Of a stretch of DNA of 13,890 nucleotides, positions 1 through 6,199 are shown piece by piece. Origin of the DNA: Candidatus Woesearchaeota archaeon (GTDB lineage Archaea; Nanobdellota; Nanobdellia; Woesearchaeales; WJIZ01); assembly GCA_018303575.1 (NCBI GenBank), contig JAGVXW010000060.1:1-13890 (forward strand), read 5' to 3'. How positions within the stretch are numbered: the stretch's first letter is position 1; the number at the start of each line of letters is the position of its first letter. The position numbers and the translations under genes are program-made. The notes beneath the pieces were generated by a model. It made no database searches. It was given only the letters and a program-made list of their open reading frames with translations, and had not been told where the DNA came from.

Positions 1-113
1 TTCACGGTCTTCAATGGCACATTCGTCCGGAGCGCGATCTGGTTGTCGCTCACTTGAGGGTTCCGGATGAGCTCCCGAACTATGAGCCGTTCTTGCTCGT
101 CAAGCTTGTACAT
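1..113 (-). CDS. Lrp/AsnC-like winged-helix regulator, N-terminus only (runs off the left edge)
   Basis: The reverse strand from the ATG at 113 reads without a stop to the window edge, about 37 residues, beginning MYKLDEQERLIVRELIRN and continuing with SDNQIALRTNVPLKTV. The pattern of an acidic/basic first helix, a SDNQIA turn and a PLKTV recognition helix is typical of the N-terminal helix-turn-helix of archaeal Lrp/AsnC-type regulators. An in-frame stop lies 18 bases upstream of this ATG, so the start is well bounded. An A/T-rich TATA-like box (133-140, reverse strand) lies about 24 nt upstream, fitting leaderless transcription. It is divergent from the glycan operon at 259 and could regulate it, but that is inference from position only. 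The effector domain is outside the window, so the exact family is uncertain. Confidence 0.7.
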   Translation of the reverse strand, partial: MYKLDEQERLIVRELIRNPQVSDNQIALRTNVPLKTV

Positions 114-132
114 TTTGGCACGTTTATGTCAC

Positions 133-140
133 TATTTTAT
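133..140 (-). promoter_or_regulatory. TATA-like box of the Lrp/AsnC-like gene
   Basis: Reverse-strand ATAAAATA, centred about 24 nt before the ATG at 113, matching the leaderless spacing seen at other genes here. Confidence 0.4.
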
Positions 141-192
141 CTTAACTGGTATTTATGTGTTTCTTTTTTCGATTTTTTGATTCAACTCTCCC

Positions 193-215
193 TTATAAAG
201 GCAATTCTTTATATA
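193..215 (+). promoter_or_regulatory. Promoter of the glycan operon (two TATA candidates)
   Basis: TTTATATA at 208-215 is a strong archaeal TATA box and predicts a transcript start near 238, giving a leader of about 20 nt before the ATG at 259. A second candidate, TTATAAAG at 193-200, lies upstream. A weak purine-rich GAGG at 244-247 could serve as ribosome binding site. The rest of 114-258 is AT-rich with no gene seen. Confidence 0.55.
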
Positions 216-258
216 GACTGCCGGGAAGGGGAACATCAAAAGTGAGGACGTTGCAGAA

Positions 259-1443
259 ATGAGGGTGTTGATGTTCGGGTGGGAGTTTCCGCCTATGAGT
301 TCTGGGGGCCTGGGCACAGCCTGCTATGGCCTCACTAAGGGACTTTCTTCCCTGGGTGTGCAGGTCGCCTTTGTCATGCCTCACGGCCCGGAAGACGCGT
401 ATGCCCAATATGTCCATCTCATCCCGGCTAGCAAGGCGTTGAGGACGGTTCGCTTGAGCTCAGGTCTCAGACCATATCTCTCAGTGTCGCGTCCCTTTTA
501 CCGGACCCGCGGTCAAGCAAGGCTCGCAGTCCTCTATGGAGACGACCTTTTCCATGAAGTTCAGAGACTGGCGGAGCTGGCAAGGGGGATTGCACAAGAG
601 GAACAGTTTGACGTTATCCACTGCCATGACTGGATGACCTTTCCCGCAGGCATGGCGGCAAAAGAGGCTTCCGGAAAGCCGCTGATCGTCCATGTCCATG
701 CCACTGAATTCGACCGCACTGGGGGAAATAACGTCAATCAGGCCGTTTACGACATCGAGCGCCAGGGCATGCACGCGGCTGATCTCGTCATCGCGGTCTC
801 GCAGTTCACCAAGGACAAGCTCGTGGCGCATTATGGGGTCTCCCCTGATAAAATTGCGGTGGTGCACAACGCGATCGACCCGGAGTTCATCGATTACGGC
901 GAAAAGAAAGGCAAGATGGTGCTTTTTTTGGGGCGCATCACGCTGCAGAAGGGCCCGGACTATTTCCTCGAGGCGGCGAGAAGATGCCTGGAGGTCGACC
1001 CTGATATCCGCTTCGTCATCGCCGGCTCGGGAGACATGGAAGGCCGGCTGATCGAGCGCGCCGCTGCTTTGGGCATCGGCGACAAGGTGCTGTTCCCTGG
1101 CTTCGTCACCGGCCCTGATCTCGACCGCTTGTACCAGATGGCTGATTTATATGTTATGCCGTCTGTCTCAGAGCCCTTTGGCATCACTCCCTTGGAAGCG
1201 CTGAAAAATAAGACTCCAGTAATCGTCTCCCGCACCAGCGGCGTGTCCGAGGTGCTGAGGCATTGTTTGAAAGTGGATTTCTGGGACACGGAGAAGCTGG
1301 CCAGCAAGATCCTTTCAGTTCTCAGGTATCGCGAGGCGCATCATCTCCTAAAGGAGCATGGATACCAGGAAGTGCAGGGATTCAGCTGGCAAAACCCCGC
1401 AAAAAAATGCGTCGAAGTATATAAGAGGGCGTGCCATGGTTAA
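259..1443 (+). CDS. GT4/GT5-like glycosyltransferase (glycogen-synthase-like GT-B fold)
   Basis: 394 aa. A retaining GT-B glycosyltransferase expected to transfer a sugar from a nucleotide-sugar in the cytoplasm. The N-terminus MRVLMFGWEFPP followed by SSGGLG resembles the acceptor-side loop of glycogen synthases and GT4 enzymes. The donor half carries GRITLQKGPD (R226 and K231, the usual phosphate-contacting pair), GSGD, and the EPFGITPLE motif (E305-x7-E313) that marks GT4/GT5 nucleotide-sugar binding sites. Length fits GT4 better than the roughly 450-500 aa GT5 synthases. It opens a four-gene operon; its stop overlaps the ATG of the GH57 gene by eight bases (ATGGTTAA). Synthesis next to a GH57 enzyme suggests alpha-glucan or other storage/surface glycan metabolism. 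Substrate specificity cannot be read from sequence. Confidence 0.9.
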   Translation: MRVLMFGWEFPPMSSGGLGTACYGLTKGLSSLGVQVAFVMPHGPEDAYAQYVHLIPASKALRTVRLSSGLRPYLSVSRPFYRTRGQARLAVLYGDDLFHEVQRLAELARGIAQEEQFDVIHCHDWMTFPAGMAAKEASGKPLIVHVHATEFDRTGGNNVNQAVYDIERQGMHAADLVIAVSQFTKDKLVAHYGVSPDKIAVVHNAIDPEFIDYGEKKGKMVLFLGRITLQKGPDYFLEAARRCLEVDPDIRFVIAGSGDMEGRLIERAAALGIGDKVLFPGFVTGPDLDRLYQMADLYVMPSVSEPFGITPLEALKNKTPVIVSRTSGVSEVLRHCLKVDFWDTEKLASKILSVLRYREAHHLLKEHGYQEVQGFSWQNPAKKCVEVYKRACHG

Positions 1444-2620
1444 GGTGTGCTTCTATTTCCAGGCGCACCAGCCGTACAGAATACGGGAATATTCTATCTT
1501 CGACATCGGGAAGAACAGCGCGTATTTCCACGAGCAGAAGAACAGGGAGATTCTCAAAAAAGTGGCGAACAAATGCTACCTGCCCATGAACGCCGTGCTC
1601 TCGGAGCTCCTGCGGAAGCATCCGGAGTTCAAGGTGAGCTTCTCGTTTTCCGGAGTGCTGCTGGAGCAGCTTGAGAAAGAGGCGCCGGAGGCGCTCAAAA
1701 GCTTCCAGGATCTCGTGAAGACGGGCAGGGTGGAGATTTTAGGAGAGACGTATTATCACAGCCTGTCCTTCCTTTATTCCAAAGACGAGTTTGTCAGGCA
1801 GGTGAGGCTGCATGCCGAGAAGGTGAAAAAAATCTTCGGAGTCAATCCAAAAGTCTTCAGGAACACTGAGCTCATCTACAACAACGAGCTGGCGAAATGG
1901 GTCGAGGATTTGGGATATTCCGCGATCCTCGCCGAGGGCGCCGATCACGTGCTGCAGTGGAGGAGCCCGAACTTCGTCTATAAGCCGCAGGGCGCTCAGA
2001 AGATGCGGCTGCTGCTGAAGAATTACAAGCTGTCCGACGACATCGCCTTCCGCTTCTCCAACCGGGGCTGGGAGCAGTGGCCGCTGACAGCCGAGAAATT
2101 CGCGCAGTGGGTGGGCGCCTTCAACGGCTCGGGAGAAGTGATCAACCTCTTCATGGACTATGAGACCTTTGGCGAGCACCAGTGGCCCGACACGGGAATC
2201 TTCGACTTCATGCGGAGGCTTCCCGGGGAGATCCTGAAGCATCCCGACAACAGCTTCGTCACCCCGGCAGAGGCGGCGAAGCTCCAGCCCGTGGCCGAAC
2301 TCGATATTCCTTATCTTGTCTCCTGGGCAGACATCGAGCGCGACGTGAGCGCGTGGACAGGGAATGAGATGCAGCGCGCCGCGCTGGCGAAGATCTACGA
2401 GATCGAGAAGGCGGTGCAGGAGAGCGGGGATGCCCAATTGCTCGAGGACTGGAGGAAGCTGCAGACGTCAGACCATTTCTACTACATGTGCACAAAATGG
2501 TTCGCCGACGGGGACGTTCACAAATATTTCAATCCGTATGAATCGCCATATGACGGCTATCTCGCCTATATGAACATCCTCAACGATGTCCGGCTGCGGC
2601 TGGAGGCGAAGCATGGCTAA
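1436..2620 (+). CDS. Glycoside hydrolase family 57 (alpha-amylase / glucanotransferase-like)
   Basis: 394 aa from the ATG at 1436. An open frame extends back to 1358, but that part overlaps the previous gene; MVKVCFYFQAHQPYR is the classic GH57 opening with the HQP motif (H11-Q12-P13). FRNTELIYNN places the expected catalytic nucleophile at E145, and LFMDYETFGEHQW places the expected acid/base at D241, the usual GH57 motif 3 and 4 residues. GH57 enzymes act on alpha-1,4 or alpha-1,6 glucans as amylases, branching enzymes or 4-alpha-glucanotransferases; this short single-domain form with DYETFGEH resembles the archaeal alpha-amylase group encoded beside GT4 genes. No signal peptide, so cytoplasmic. 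Translational coupling is likely on both sides: the start overlaps the GT stop, and the stop overlaps the next ATG by eight bases (ATGGCTAA). Confidence 0.92.
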   Translation: MVKVCFYFQAHQPYRIREYSIFDIGKNSAYFHEQKNREILKKVANKCYLPMNAVLSELLRKHPEFKVSFSFSGVLLEQLEKEAPEALKSFQDLVKTGRVEILGETYYHSLSFLYSKDEFVRQVRLHAEKVKKIFGVNPKVFRNTELIYNNELAKWVEDLGYSAILAEGADHVLQWRSPNFVYKPQGAQKMRLLLKNYKLSDDIAFRFSNRGWEQWPLTAEKFAQWVGAFNGSGEVINLFMDYETFGEHQWPDTGIFDFMRRLPGEILKHPDNSFVTPAEAAKLQPVAELDIPYLVSWADIERDVSAWTGNEMQRAALAKIYEIEKAVQESGDAQLLEDWRKLQTSDHFYYMCTKWFADGDVHKYFNPYESPYDGYLAYMNILNDVRLRLEAKHG

Positions 2621-2933
2621 GAAGCTGAAAGGGGAAACTGCGGCGCGCCTGCTCGCCCCCGCGCCCGAAGACAAGGCCTTCTTCCTTGTCGGCGGGAAGG
2701 TGCTCTGCACTGAAGAGGACCTCGCCCGCGCCTTCGCGGAGATGAGCGATGAGCAGTTCAGCTCTCATCACAATCACGAGAAGAATGATTTCTACAACTG
2801 GGTCTCGCAGGTGATCGGCGATTCGCGACTCGCGCATGATCTTGCGCTGGCGAAGACCCGGGAGACGAGCAGGAAGAAGGCAGAGGCGAGAGTGCAGATG
2901 CTCAAGAACATCGTGAACCACCATGGCAACTGA
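2613..2933 (+). CDS. DUF5752 family protein, copy 1
   Basis: 106 aa from the ATG at 2613, preceded by a good ribosome binding site (GGAGG at 2602-2606, six bases away). It contains the pattern FFLVGGK, a short helix EEDLARAFAEM, then DEQFSSHHNHEKNDFYNWV and VIGD. This hydrophobic-G-G, acidic helix, F-x-x-H, DF-x-x-W order is the one I associate with DUF5752, a small archaeal family of unknown function often seen beside glycosyltransferases and GH57 enzymes. Residues 80-95 are highly charged and probably helical. It overlaps the GH57 stop by eight bases and the next gene by eleven. Function unknown; the operon position suggests an accessory or scaffolding role in glycan metabolism (inference). 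Confidence 0.8.
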   Translation: MAKKLKGETAARLLAPAPEDKAFFLVGGKVLCTEEDLARAFAEMSDEQFSSHHNHEKNDFYNWVSQVIGDSRLAHDLALAKTRETSRKKAEARVQMLKNIVNHHGN

Positions 2934-3294
2934 CAACGCAGACAAGGACGCCCAGGACAAGCCCTTTGTCCTGGAGGGCGGGAAGCAGGTCCACAGCATC
3001 CGCCAGCTCTACGACGAGCTGGAAGCTATGCCGGACGCTGTTTTCCAGGGACATCAGCAACGCAAGGATTTCAGCAATTGGATCCAGAAAGTGTACAGCG
3101 AGTACGGCCTGGCGAGACGGCTGAGGCACTGCACCGGCAAGGCGCATTTCAAGCGCGAGCTCGGCACGTGGATGAGCCAGGAGCCCGCAGTGGGATGGCT
3201 CCGCCAGCACCAGGATGAGCTGCTCCGGGATCTGCTCTGCTTCGCGCTCGGCCTGATTGTCGGGATTGTAGCGATGCTGCTGGCCCGGCTCTAA
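2923..3294 (+). CDS. DUF5752-like protein, copy 2, with C-terminal membrane anchor
   Basis: 123 aa. The first 65 residues repeat the DUF5752 pattern of the preceding gene: PFVLEGGKQV, RQLYDELEAMPDAVF, GHQQRKDFSNWIQKV. It differs by a C-terminal extension: a Trp-rich helix (GTWMSQEPAVGWLRQHQDEL) followed by one hydrophobic segment at about residues 104-121 (LLCFALGLIVGIVAMLLA), predicted to span the membrane with a very short tail. So one paralogue looks soluble and the other membrane-tethered. The start overlaps the previous stop by eleven bases. The final four bases overlap the convergent ribbon-helix-helix gene on the other strand. If both proteins bind the GT or GH57 enzyme, this copy could bring the complex to the membrane (inference). 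Confidence 0.75.
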   Translation: MATDNADKDAQDKPFVLEGGKQVHSIRQLYDELEAMPDAVFQGHQQRKDFSNWIQKVYSEYGLARRLRHCTGKAHFKRELGTWMSQEPAVGWLRQHQDELLRDLLCFALGLIVGIVAMLLARL

Positions 3295-3428
3295 TGCCCC
3301 GCGTCCATCCTGCGCCGGACGAGGAACTCGATGCCATGGCTCCGGTTCGCGAAGCTCTTGTCCTCAACGCGCTCGTCAATCCACGCGAGCAAGTCCTTGT
3401 CGATGGTGAGGCTGATGCGTTCTTTCAT
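3291..3428 (-). CDS. 45-aa ribbon-helix-helix (CopG/Arc-type) DNA-binding protein
   Basis: Short gene, 45 aa: MKERISLTIDKDLLAWIDER, then VEDKSFANRSHGIEFLVRRR and MDAGH. It shows the RHH layout: a beta strand of alternating residues (RISLTID), helix 1 (KDLLAWIDERVED), a turn with FANRSHGIE (the N-R-S-H segment at the start of helix 2 is typical of CopG/MetJ-like proteins), and helix 2 to the basic end. RHH proteins bind DNA as dimers and are often autoregulatory or act as antitoxins. No partner toxin lies next to it; the nearest TA-like genes are HEPN/NTase upstream, behind an intergenic gap. A TATA box on the reverse strand (3450-3457) lies 25-26 nt before the ATG, fitting leaderless expression, and repeats consistent with its own operator overlap that box. 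It is convergent with, and overlaps by 4 bp, the DUF5752 copy 2 gene. Confidence 0.75.
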   Translation of the reverse strand: MKERISLTIDKDLLAWIDERVEDKSFANRSHGIEFLVRRRMDAGH

Positions 3429-3436
3429 AGTTGAAA

Positions 3437-3457
3437 TAATACTGAGTAATACTTAAA
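3437..3457 (-). promoter_or_regulatory. Promoter and putative autoregulatory operator of the RHH gene
   Basis: Two copies of the 7-mer TAATACT (3437-3443 and 3447-3453, + strand) are spaced exactly 10 bp apart, so the same DNA face is repeated. Inside them TACT (3440), AGTA (3445) and TACT (3450) alternate, forming two overlapping palindromic half-site pairs. They overlap the TATA box (reverse-strand TTTAAGTA, 3457-3450) and the gap to the predicted start, where a bound repressor would block transcription. Confidence 0.5.
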
Positions 3458-3483
3458 TCTTCGCATTTTGAGTATTTTATTTA

Positions 3484-3499
3484 TTTTCTATATAGAAAA
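3484..3499. repeat. 16-bp perfect palindrome between the RHH and HEPN genes
   Basis: TTTTCTATATAGAAAA is its own reverse complement. It lies in the AT-rich 98-bp gap (3429-3526) after the HEPN stop and upstream of the RHH gene. The reverse strand has a run of five T at 3500-3496, so it may help end the HEPN transcript; it could also be a protein site or an extra TATA element. Confidence 0.45.
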
Positions 3500-3526
3500 A
3501 TATTACGATTACATACCAAGGAGAAT

Positions 3527-4066
3527 TTAGAGAAGAATCTCACTCATCTTGTGTACAAACTCCCGAGCGTCTCTCAGGATTCTTTTTGCTTCAGCGTCGC
3601 CGTATTTTTCGAAGACCGTGTATTGGACGCTGGTCCTTCCCTGCATCGCTTCGTCTATCTTCTGGATGTCGTCCCTCCCAAAGCTTGCGCGTTCGTTCAT
3701 TTCGAGATGTTTTCGCTCCAAGAGGTTTTTCTTGAGGCAGTACCCGTATTCCAATGCAATGAGGGTCGCGCCATGAGTCTTTGATTTTAGTCCCAACTTT
3801 GCGAGCGCCGCAGTCGCGGCCAGGTACATGGAGTAATACGAGGCAATGATGATCCAGTCAAAGTACCGGCTTGCTGGAGGAATTTCAATGGCTCTTTTCT
3901 TCTCGTCGTTTCTGGAGAGGAGATCCAGCACCCCTGCGAGCTCGAGATTATGCAATGTCTTGGCCAGATACCCTTCCGAGAATTTCTTTTCTCCAGGCTC
4001 TTTTCGCAGTGAAAACTCGCTCAGGCATTCCTCATACGCTTCGATGAGTTCAGTTTTTGACAGCAT
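3527..4066 (-). CDS. HEPN-domain protein paired with nucleotidyltransferase
   Basis: 179 aa, mostly alpha-helical. The central segment DWIIIASYYSMYLAATAALAKLGLKSKTHG followed by LIALEYGY (residues about 70-108) matches the archaeal HEPN fold, where a Tyr-rich helix and a following His (H98) are conserved. In MNT/HEPN toxin-antitoxin modules the HEPN partner is an RNase with an Rx4-6H motif. Here no textbook RNxxxH is present; the best candidate is R165-x6-H172 near the C-terminus, so ribonuclease activity is uncertain. Its start overlaps the end of the nucleotidyltransferase gene by 17 bases, so the two are co-transcribed and probably translationally coupled. Alternative role: a non-toxic substrate-binding partner of the nucleotidyltransferase. 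Confidence 0.75.
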   Translation of the reverse strand: MLSKTELIEAYEECLSEFSLRKEPGEKKFSEGYLAKTLHNLELAGVLDLLSRNDEKKRAIEIPPASRYFDWIIIASYYSMYLAATAALAKLGLKSKTHGATLIALEYGYCLKKNLLERKHLEMNERASFGRDDIQKIDEAMQGRTSVQYTVFEKYGDAEAKRILRDAREFVHKMSEILL

Positions 4067-4760
4067 GGCCGCAACCTGCGATTTCTCTCCAATATTCGCT
4101 CAACCCTTTCAGGAGGACGTGATGCGATAAGGCTTCCTTCGCAACATTTATCTCTTTGTTTAGAATCATATCCGCATGGTCCGCGCCCGTTACAATAAAG
4201 GGATGTATCTTTGGCCCACCTTTTAACTCGCTTCTTTTGAGAATACCTCTAACGGACTTGGGAATCTCTTCAGTATATAGAGCGAGGAGGTCTGGAGCCA
4301 AGAAAGAAGGAGGCTCATACACAACAAGGATATCTATATCACTGGCTTTAGTCTGTGTTCCTTTGGCGTAACTTCCGAAGAGGACAACACATCTGATTTC
4401 GGATAGGGGTGCGATATCTTTGATAATTTCGTTTATGCTCGTGAACAAAACTCCTTTCAACCCGTTTAAGAACTTTTCAAGTTTTTTGGCCTCAATGAGC
4501 GACAAGACTGAGAGGGTTTTTTCACTCCCCAAGCTCAAGGTAATCTGGCTGGCCATCCCATACATGGACTTCTGTAAAATTCCTTGATTGACAAGCGACT
4601 CAATTTTGCGATAAATGGTGGCGTAATTTGTATCCCGTTGTTTCGAAATTGATTCTTTGATCCTTTCTATAGTAAAGGGCAAAAATGGAGATGTTGAAAT
4701 AAACGCTAGAATCTCAAGAGATAAGGCGTCGATTTTTGTATTAAAGTTTGGGTTATTCAT
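4050..4760 (-). CDS. Winged-helix + MNT-type nucleotidyltransferase (putative antitoxin)
   Basis: 236 aa from the ATG at 4760. A GTG seven codons upstream (4781) is in frame but only about 10 nt from the TATA box, too close to be transcribed. Residues about 15-75 form a winged helix (TIERIKESISKQ, then NYATIYRKIESLVNQGIL as recognition helix). Residues 120-150 carry the minimal nucleotidyltransferase signature GSYAKGTQTKASDIDILVV, with G129-S130 and the metal-binding D141/D143. MNT proteins of this type can AMPylate and silence a partner HEPN toxin, and the HEPN gene follows with a 17-bp overlap. The fused winged helix suggests it also binds DNA, possibly its own promoter. The gene is clearly more AT-rich than the lpdA/lipA block, suggesting separate acquisition. 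Confidence 0.85.
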   Translation of the reverse strand: MNNPNFNTKIDALSLEILAFISTSPFLPFTIERIKESISKQRDTNYATIYRKIESLVNQGILQKSMYGMASQITLSLGSEKTLSVLSLIEAKKLEKFLNGLKGVLFTSINEIIKDIAPLSEIRCVVLFGSYAKGTQTKASDIDILVVYEPPSFLAPDLLALYTEEIPKSVRGILKRSELKGGPKIHPFIVTGADHADMILNKEINVAKEALSHHVLLKGLSEYWREIAGCGHAVKN

Positions 4761-4784
4761 TTTTTGAATAGTAGTATTCACTTA

Positions 4785-4795
4785 TTGTATATTAA
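4785..4795 (-). promoter_or_regulatory. TATA box of the nucleotidyltransferase/HEPN pair
   Basis: The reverse strand reads TTAATATACAA. Depending on register its centre is 28-31 nt before the ATG at 4760, giving a nearly leaderless transcript. It lies in the 59-bp gap after lpdA, so this module has its own promoter. Confidence 0.55.
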
Positions 4796-4819
4796 CTTTT
4801 TGGTTTAGAACCCCTAAGC

Positions 4820-6199
4820 TTACAGGCTATGCGTCGGCTTTCCGAGAATCACGTCGGCCAGCTCGCCGTAACTCTCCACCAGCGTCGGATGGGGATGAAT
4901 GATTAAAGCGAGATCCTCCGCGGACGCACCCATCTCTAAAGCCAGCACAGCTTCGCCGATCATGTCGCTCGCCCGGTCGCCGCAGATGTGGAGGCCGAGG
5001 AATTCTTTATTCGGCCCGAGGATGGCCTTGAAGAACGCGTTGCTGTCCCCCAGGATTTGCGCCTTGCCTTCCGACGCTGAGCGGAATTTCTTGACCGTGT
5101 AGGAGAGCCCTTTCTTCTTCGCCTCTTCTTCAGTGAGGCCCACGCCAGCGATTTCAGGGTCGGAGAAGATTGCGTAGGGCACGAGGTTGCCGAAGCTGCT
5201 GTTCTTTCCCGCGATCACTTCTGCGGCGACTTTCGCTTCCGCCGTCGCCTTGTGCGCGAGCATCGCGCCGCCGATGACATCGCCAAGGGCAAAGATGGAG
5301 GGATCCGCTGTCTGAAGCTGGGTATTGACGACAATGAACCCCTTATCAACCTGGACCTTCGTTTTCTCAAGGTGCAAGGATTCTGTATGGGGGACCCTGC
5401 CGATGGAGAGGATGGCCTTCTCCGTGGAAATCTCTTTGGTGGAGCCGTCAGCGAGCTGAATGCTTGTCGCCACGCCGCTTCCCCTCTTCTCAGATTTCAG
5501 CACTTTCGAGTTCACGTAGATTGCGGCTCCCATCGCCTTCAATTCTTTTTCGACGACGGCGCTGAATTCCGGGTCGAGTAGGCTCAGGATTCTTGGCAGC
5601 GCCTCGACAATCGTGATCTGCGTGCCGAATTTCGCGAACATCTGCGACAATTCTATGCCGATGTAGCCGCCGCCGATCACCAGAAGGCTTTTCGGCACGC
5701 TCTTCAGCTCGACCGCATGTGTTGATGTCATCACGGCCTCGCCATCCACCGCGACGCCCGGCAGCATCCGTTCGGAGGAGCCAGTCGCGATGATGCACTT
5801 GTCAAAGTCTAGTGCGCTTTCGCCGCTTGGGGTTTTGACGATAACGGACTTTGAGCTCGCAAACGAGGCCTCGCCCTGGATGATCTCAACCTTTCCCGCC
5901 TTTAACAATGTCCTGACCCCAGATTCAAGCTTCTTGATAATGGCCGACTTCCATTCCTGGGTTTTGGCGAAGTCCACAGCCACATTCGAGAACGTCACGC
6001 CGAAATCCTTCGCCTTTCCCGCGTCGTGGAAGATATCCGCGGCATGAATCAGCGCTTTCGTCGGGATGCAGCCGTGATGAAGGCAGACTCCGCCGACGTT
6101 TTCCCTGTCAATGAGCGTCACTCTCTTGCCGAGCTGCGCGCACTTGATTGCCGCTACATATCCGCCTGGCCCGGCACCAATGATTGCGACGTCTGTCAT
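4820..6199 (-). CDS. lpdA: Dihydrolipoamide dehydrogenase
   Basis: 459 aa, the normal length for the family. FAD-binding GAGPGGYVAA lies at residues 8-17; the redox-active disulfide is in GGVCLHHGCIPTKA (C39-x4-C44; the usual NVGC is replaced by HHGC). A second dinucleotide-binding motif is VIGGGYIGIE, the FAD motif is IFALGDV, and the C-terminal catalytic dyad is HPHPTLVE (H437 and E442). The enzyme re-oxidises dihydrolipoyl groups with NAD+ and serves as E3 of 2-oxoacid dehydrogenases or L-protein of the glycine cleavage system. The start overlaps the lipA stop by four bases (ATGA on the coding strand), so the two are one operon. No E1/E2 or P/H genes are in the window; a divergent T-protein-like gene lies at 9979. 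Confidence 0.95.
   Translation of the reverse strand: MTDVAIIGAGPGGYVAAIKCAQLGKRVTLIDRENVGGVCLHHGCIPTKALIHAADIFHDAGKAKDFGVTFSNVAVDFAKTQEWKSAIIKKLESGVRTLLKAGKVEIIQGEASFASSKSVIVKTPSGESALDFDKCIIATGSSERMLPGVAVDGEAVMTSTHAVELKSVPKSLLVIGGGYIGIELSQMFAKFGTQITIVEALPRILSLLDPEFSAVVEKELKAMGAAIYVNSKVLKSEKRGSGVATSIQLADGSTKEISTEKAILSIGRVPHTESLHLEKTKVQVDKGFIVVNTQLQTADPSIFALGDVIGGAMLAHKATAEAKVAAEVIAGKNSSFGNLVPYAIFSDPEIAGVGLTEEEAKKKGLSYTVKKFRSASEGKAQILGDSNAFFKAILGPNKEFLGLHICGDRASDMIGEAVLALEMGASAEDLALIIHPHPTLVESYGELADVILGKPTHSL

Noticed and set aside
54..245. 63-codon forward frame at the left end
   Set aside because: Antisense to the Lrp/AsnC-like start and then runs through the AT-rich promoter region.
1358..1435. 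Upstream extension of the GH57 gene
   Set aside because: Lies inside the glycosyltransferase coding region; the family N-terminus begins at MVKVCFYFQAHQP (1436).
1739..2437. Long open frame on the reverse strand (232 codons) inside the GH57 gene
   Set aside because: It is antisense to a gene with clear catalytic motifs; the GC-rich codon pattern of GH57 opens the opposite frame and the translation shows no domain pattern.
3500..3526. A further small gene in the 3429-3526 gap
   Set aside because: No open frame with a sensible start and promoter; the gap is explained by operator, palindrome and possible terminator.
4761..4781. GTG start of the nucleotidyltransferase at 4781
   Set aside because: Too close to the TATA box to be on the transcript; the ATG at 4760 fits.
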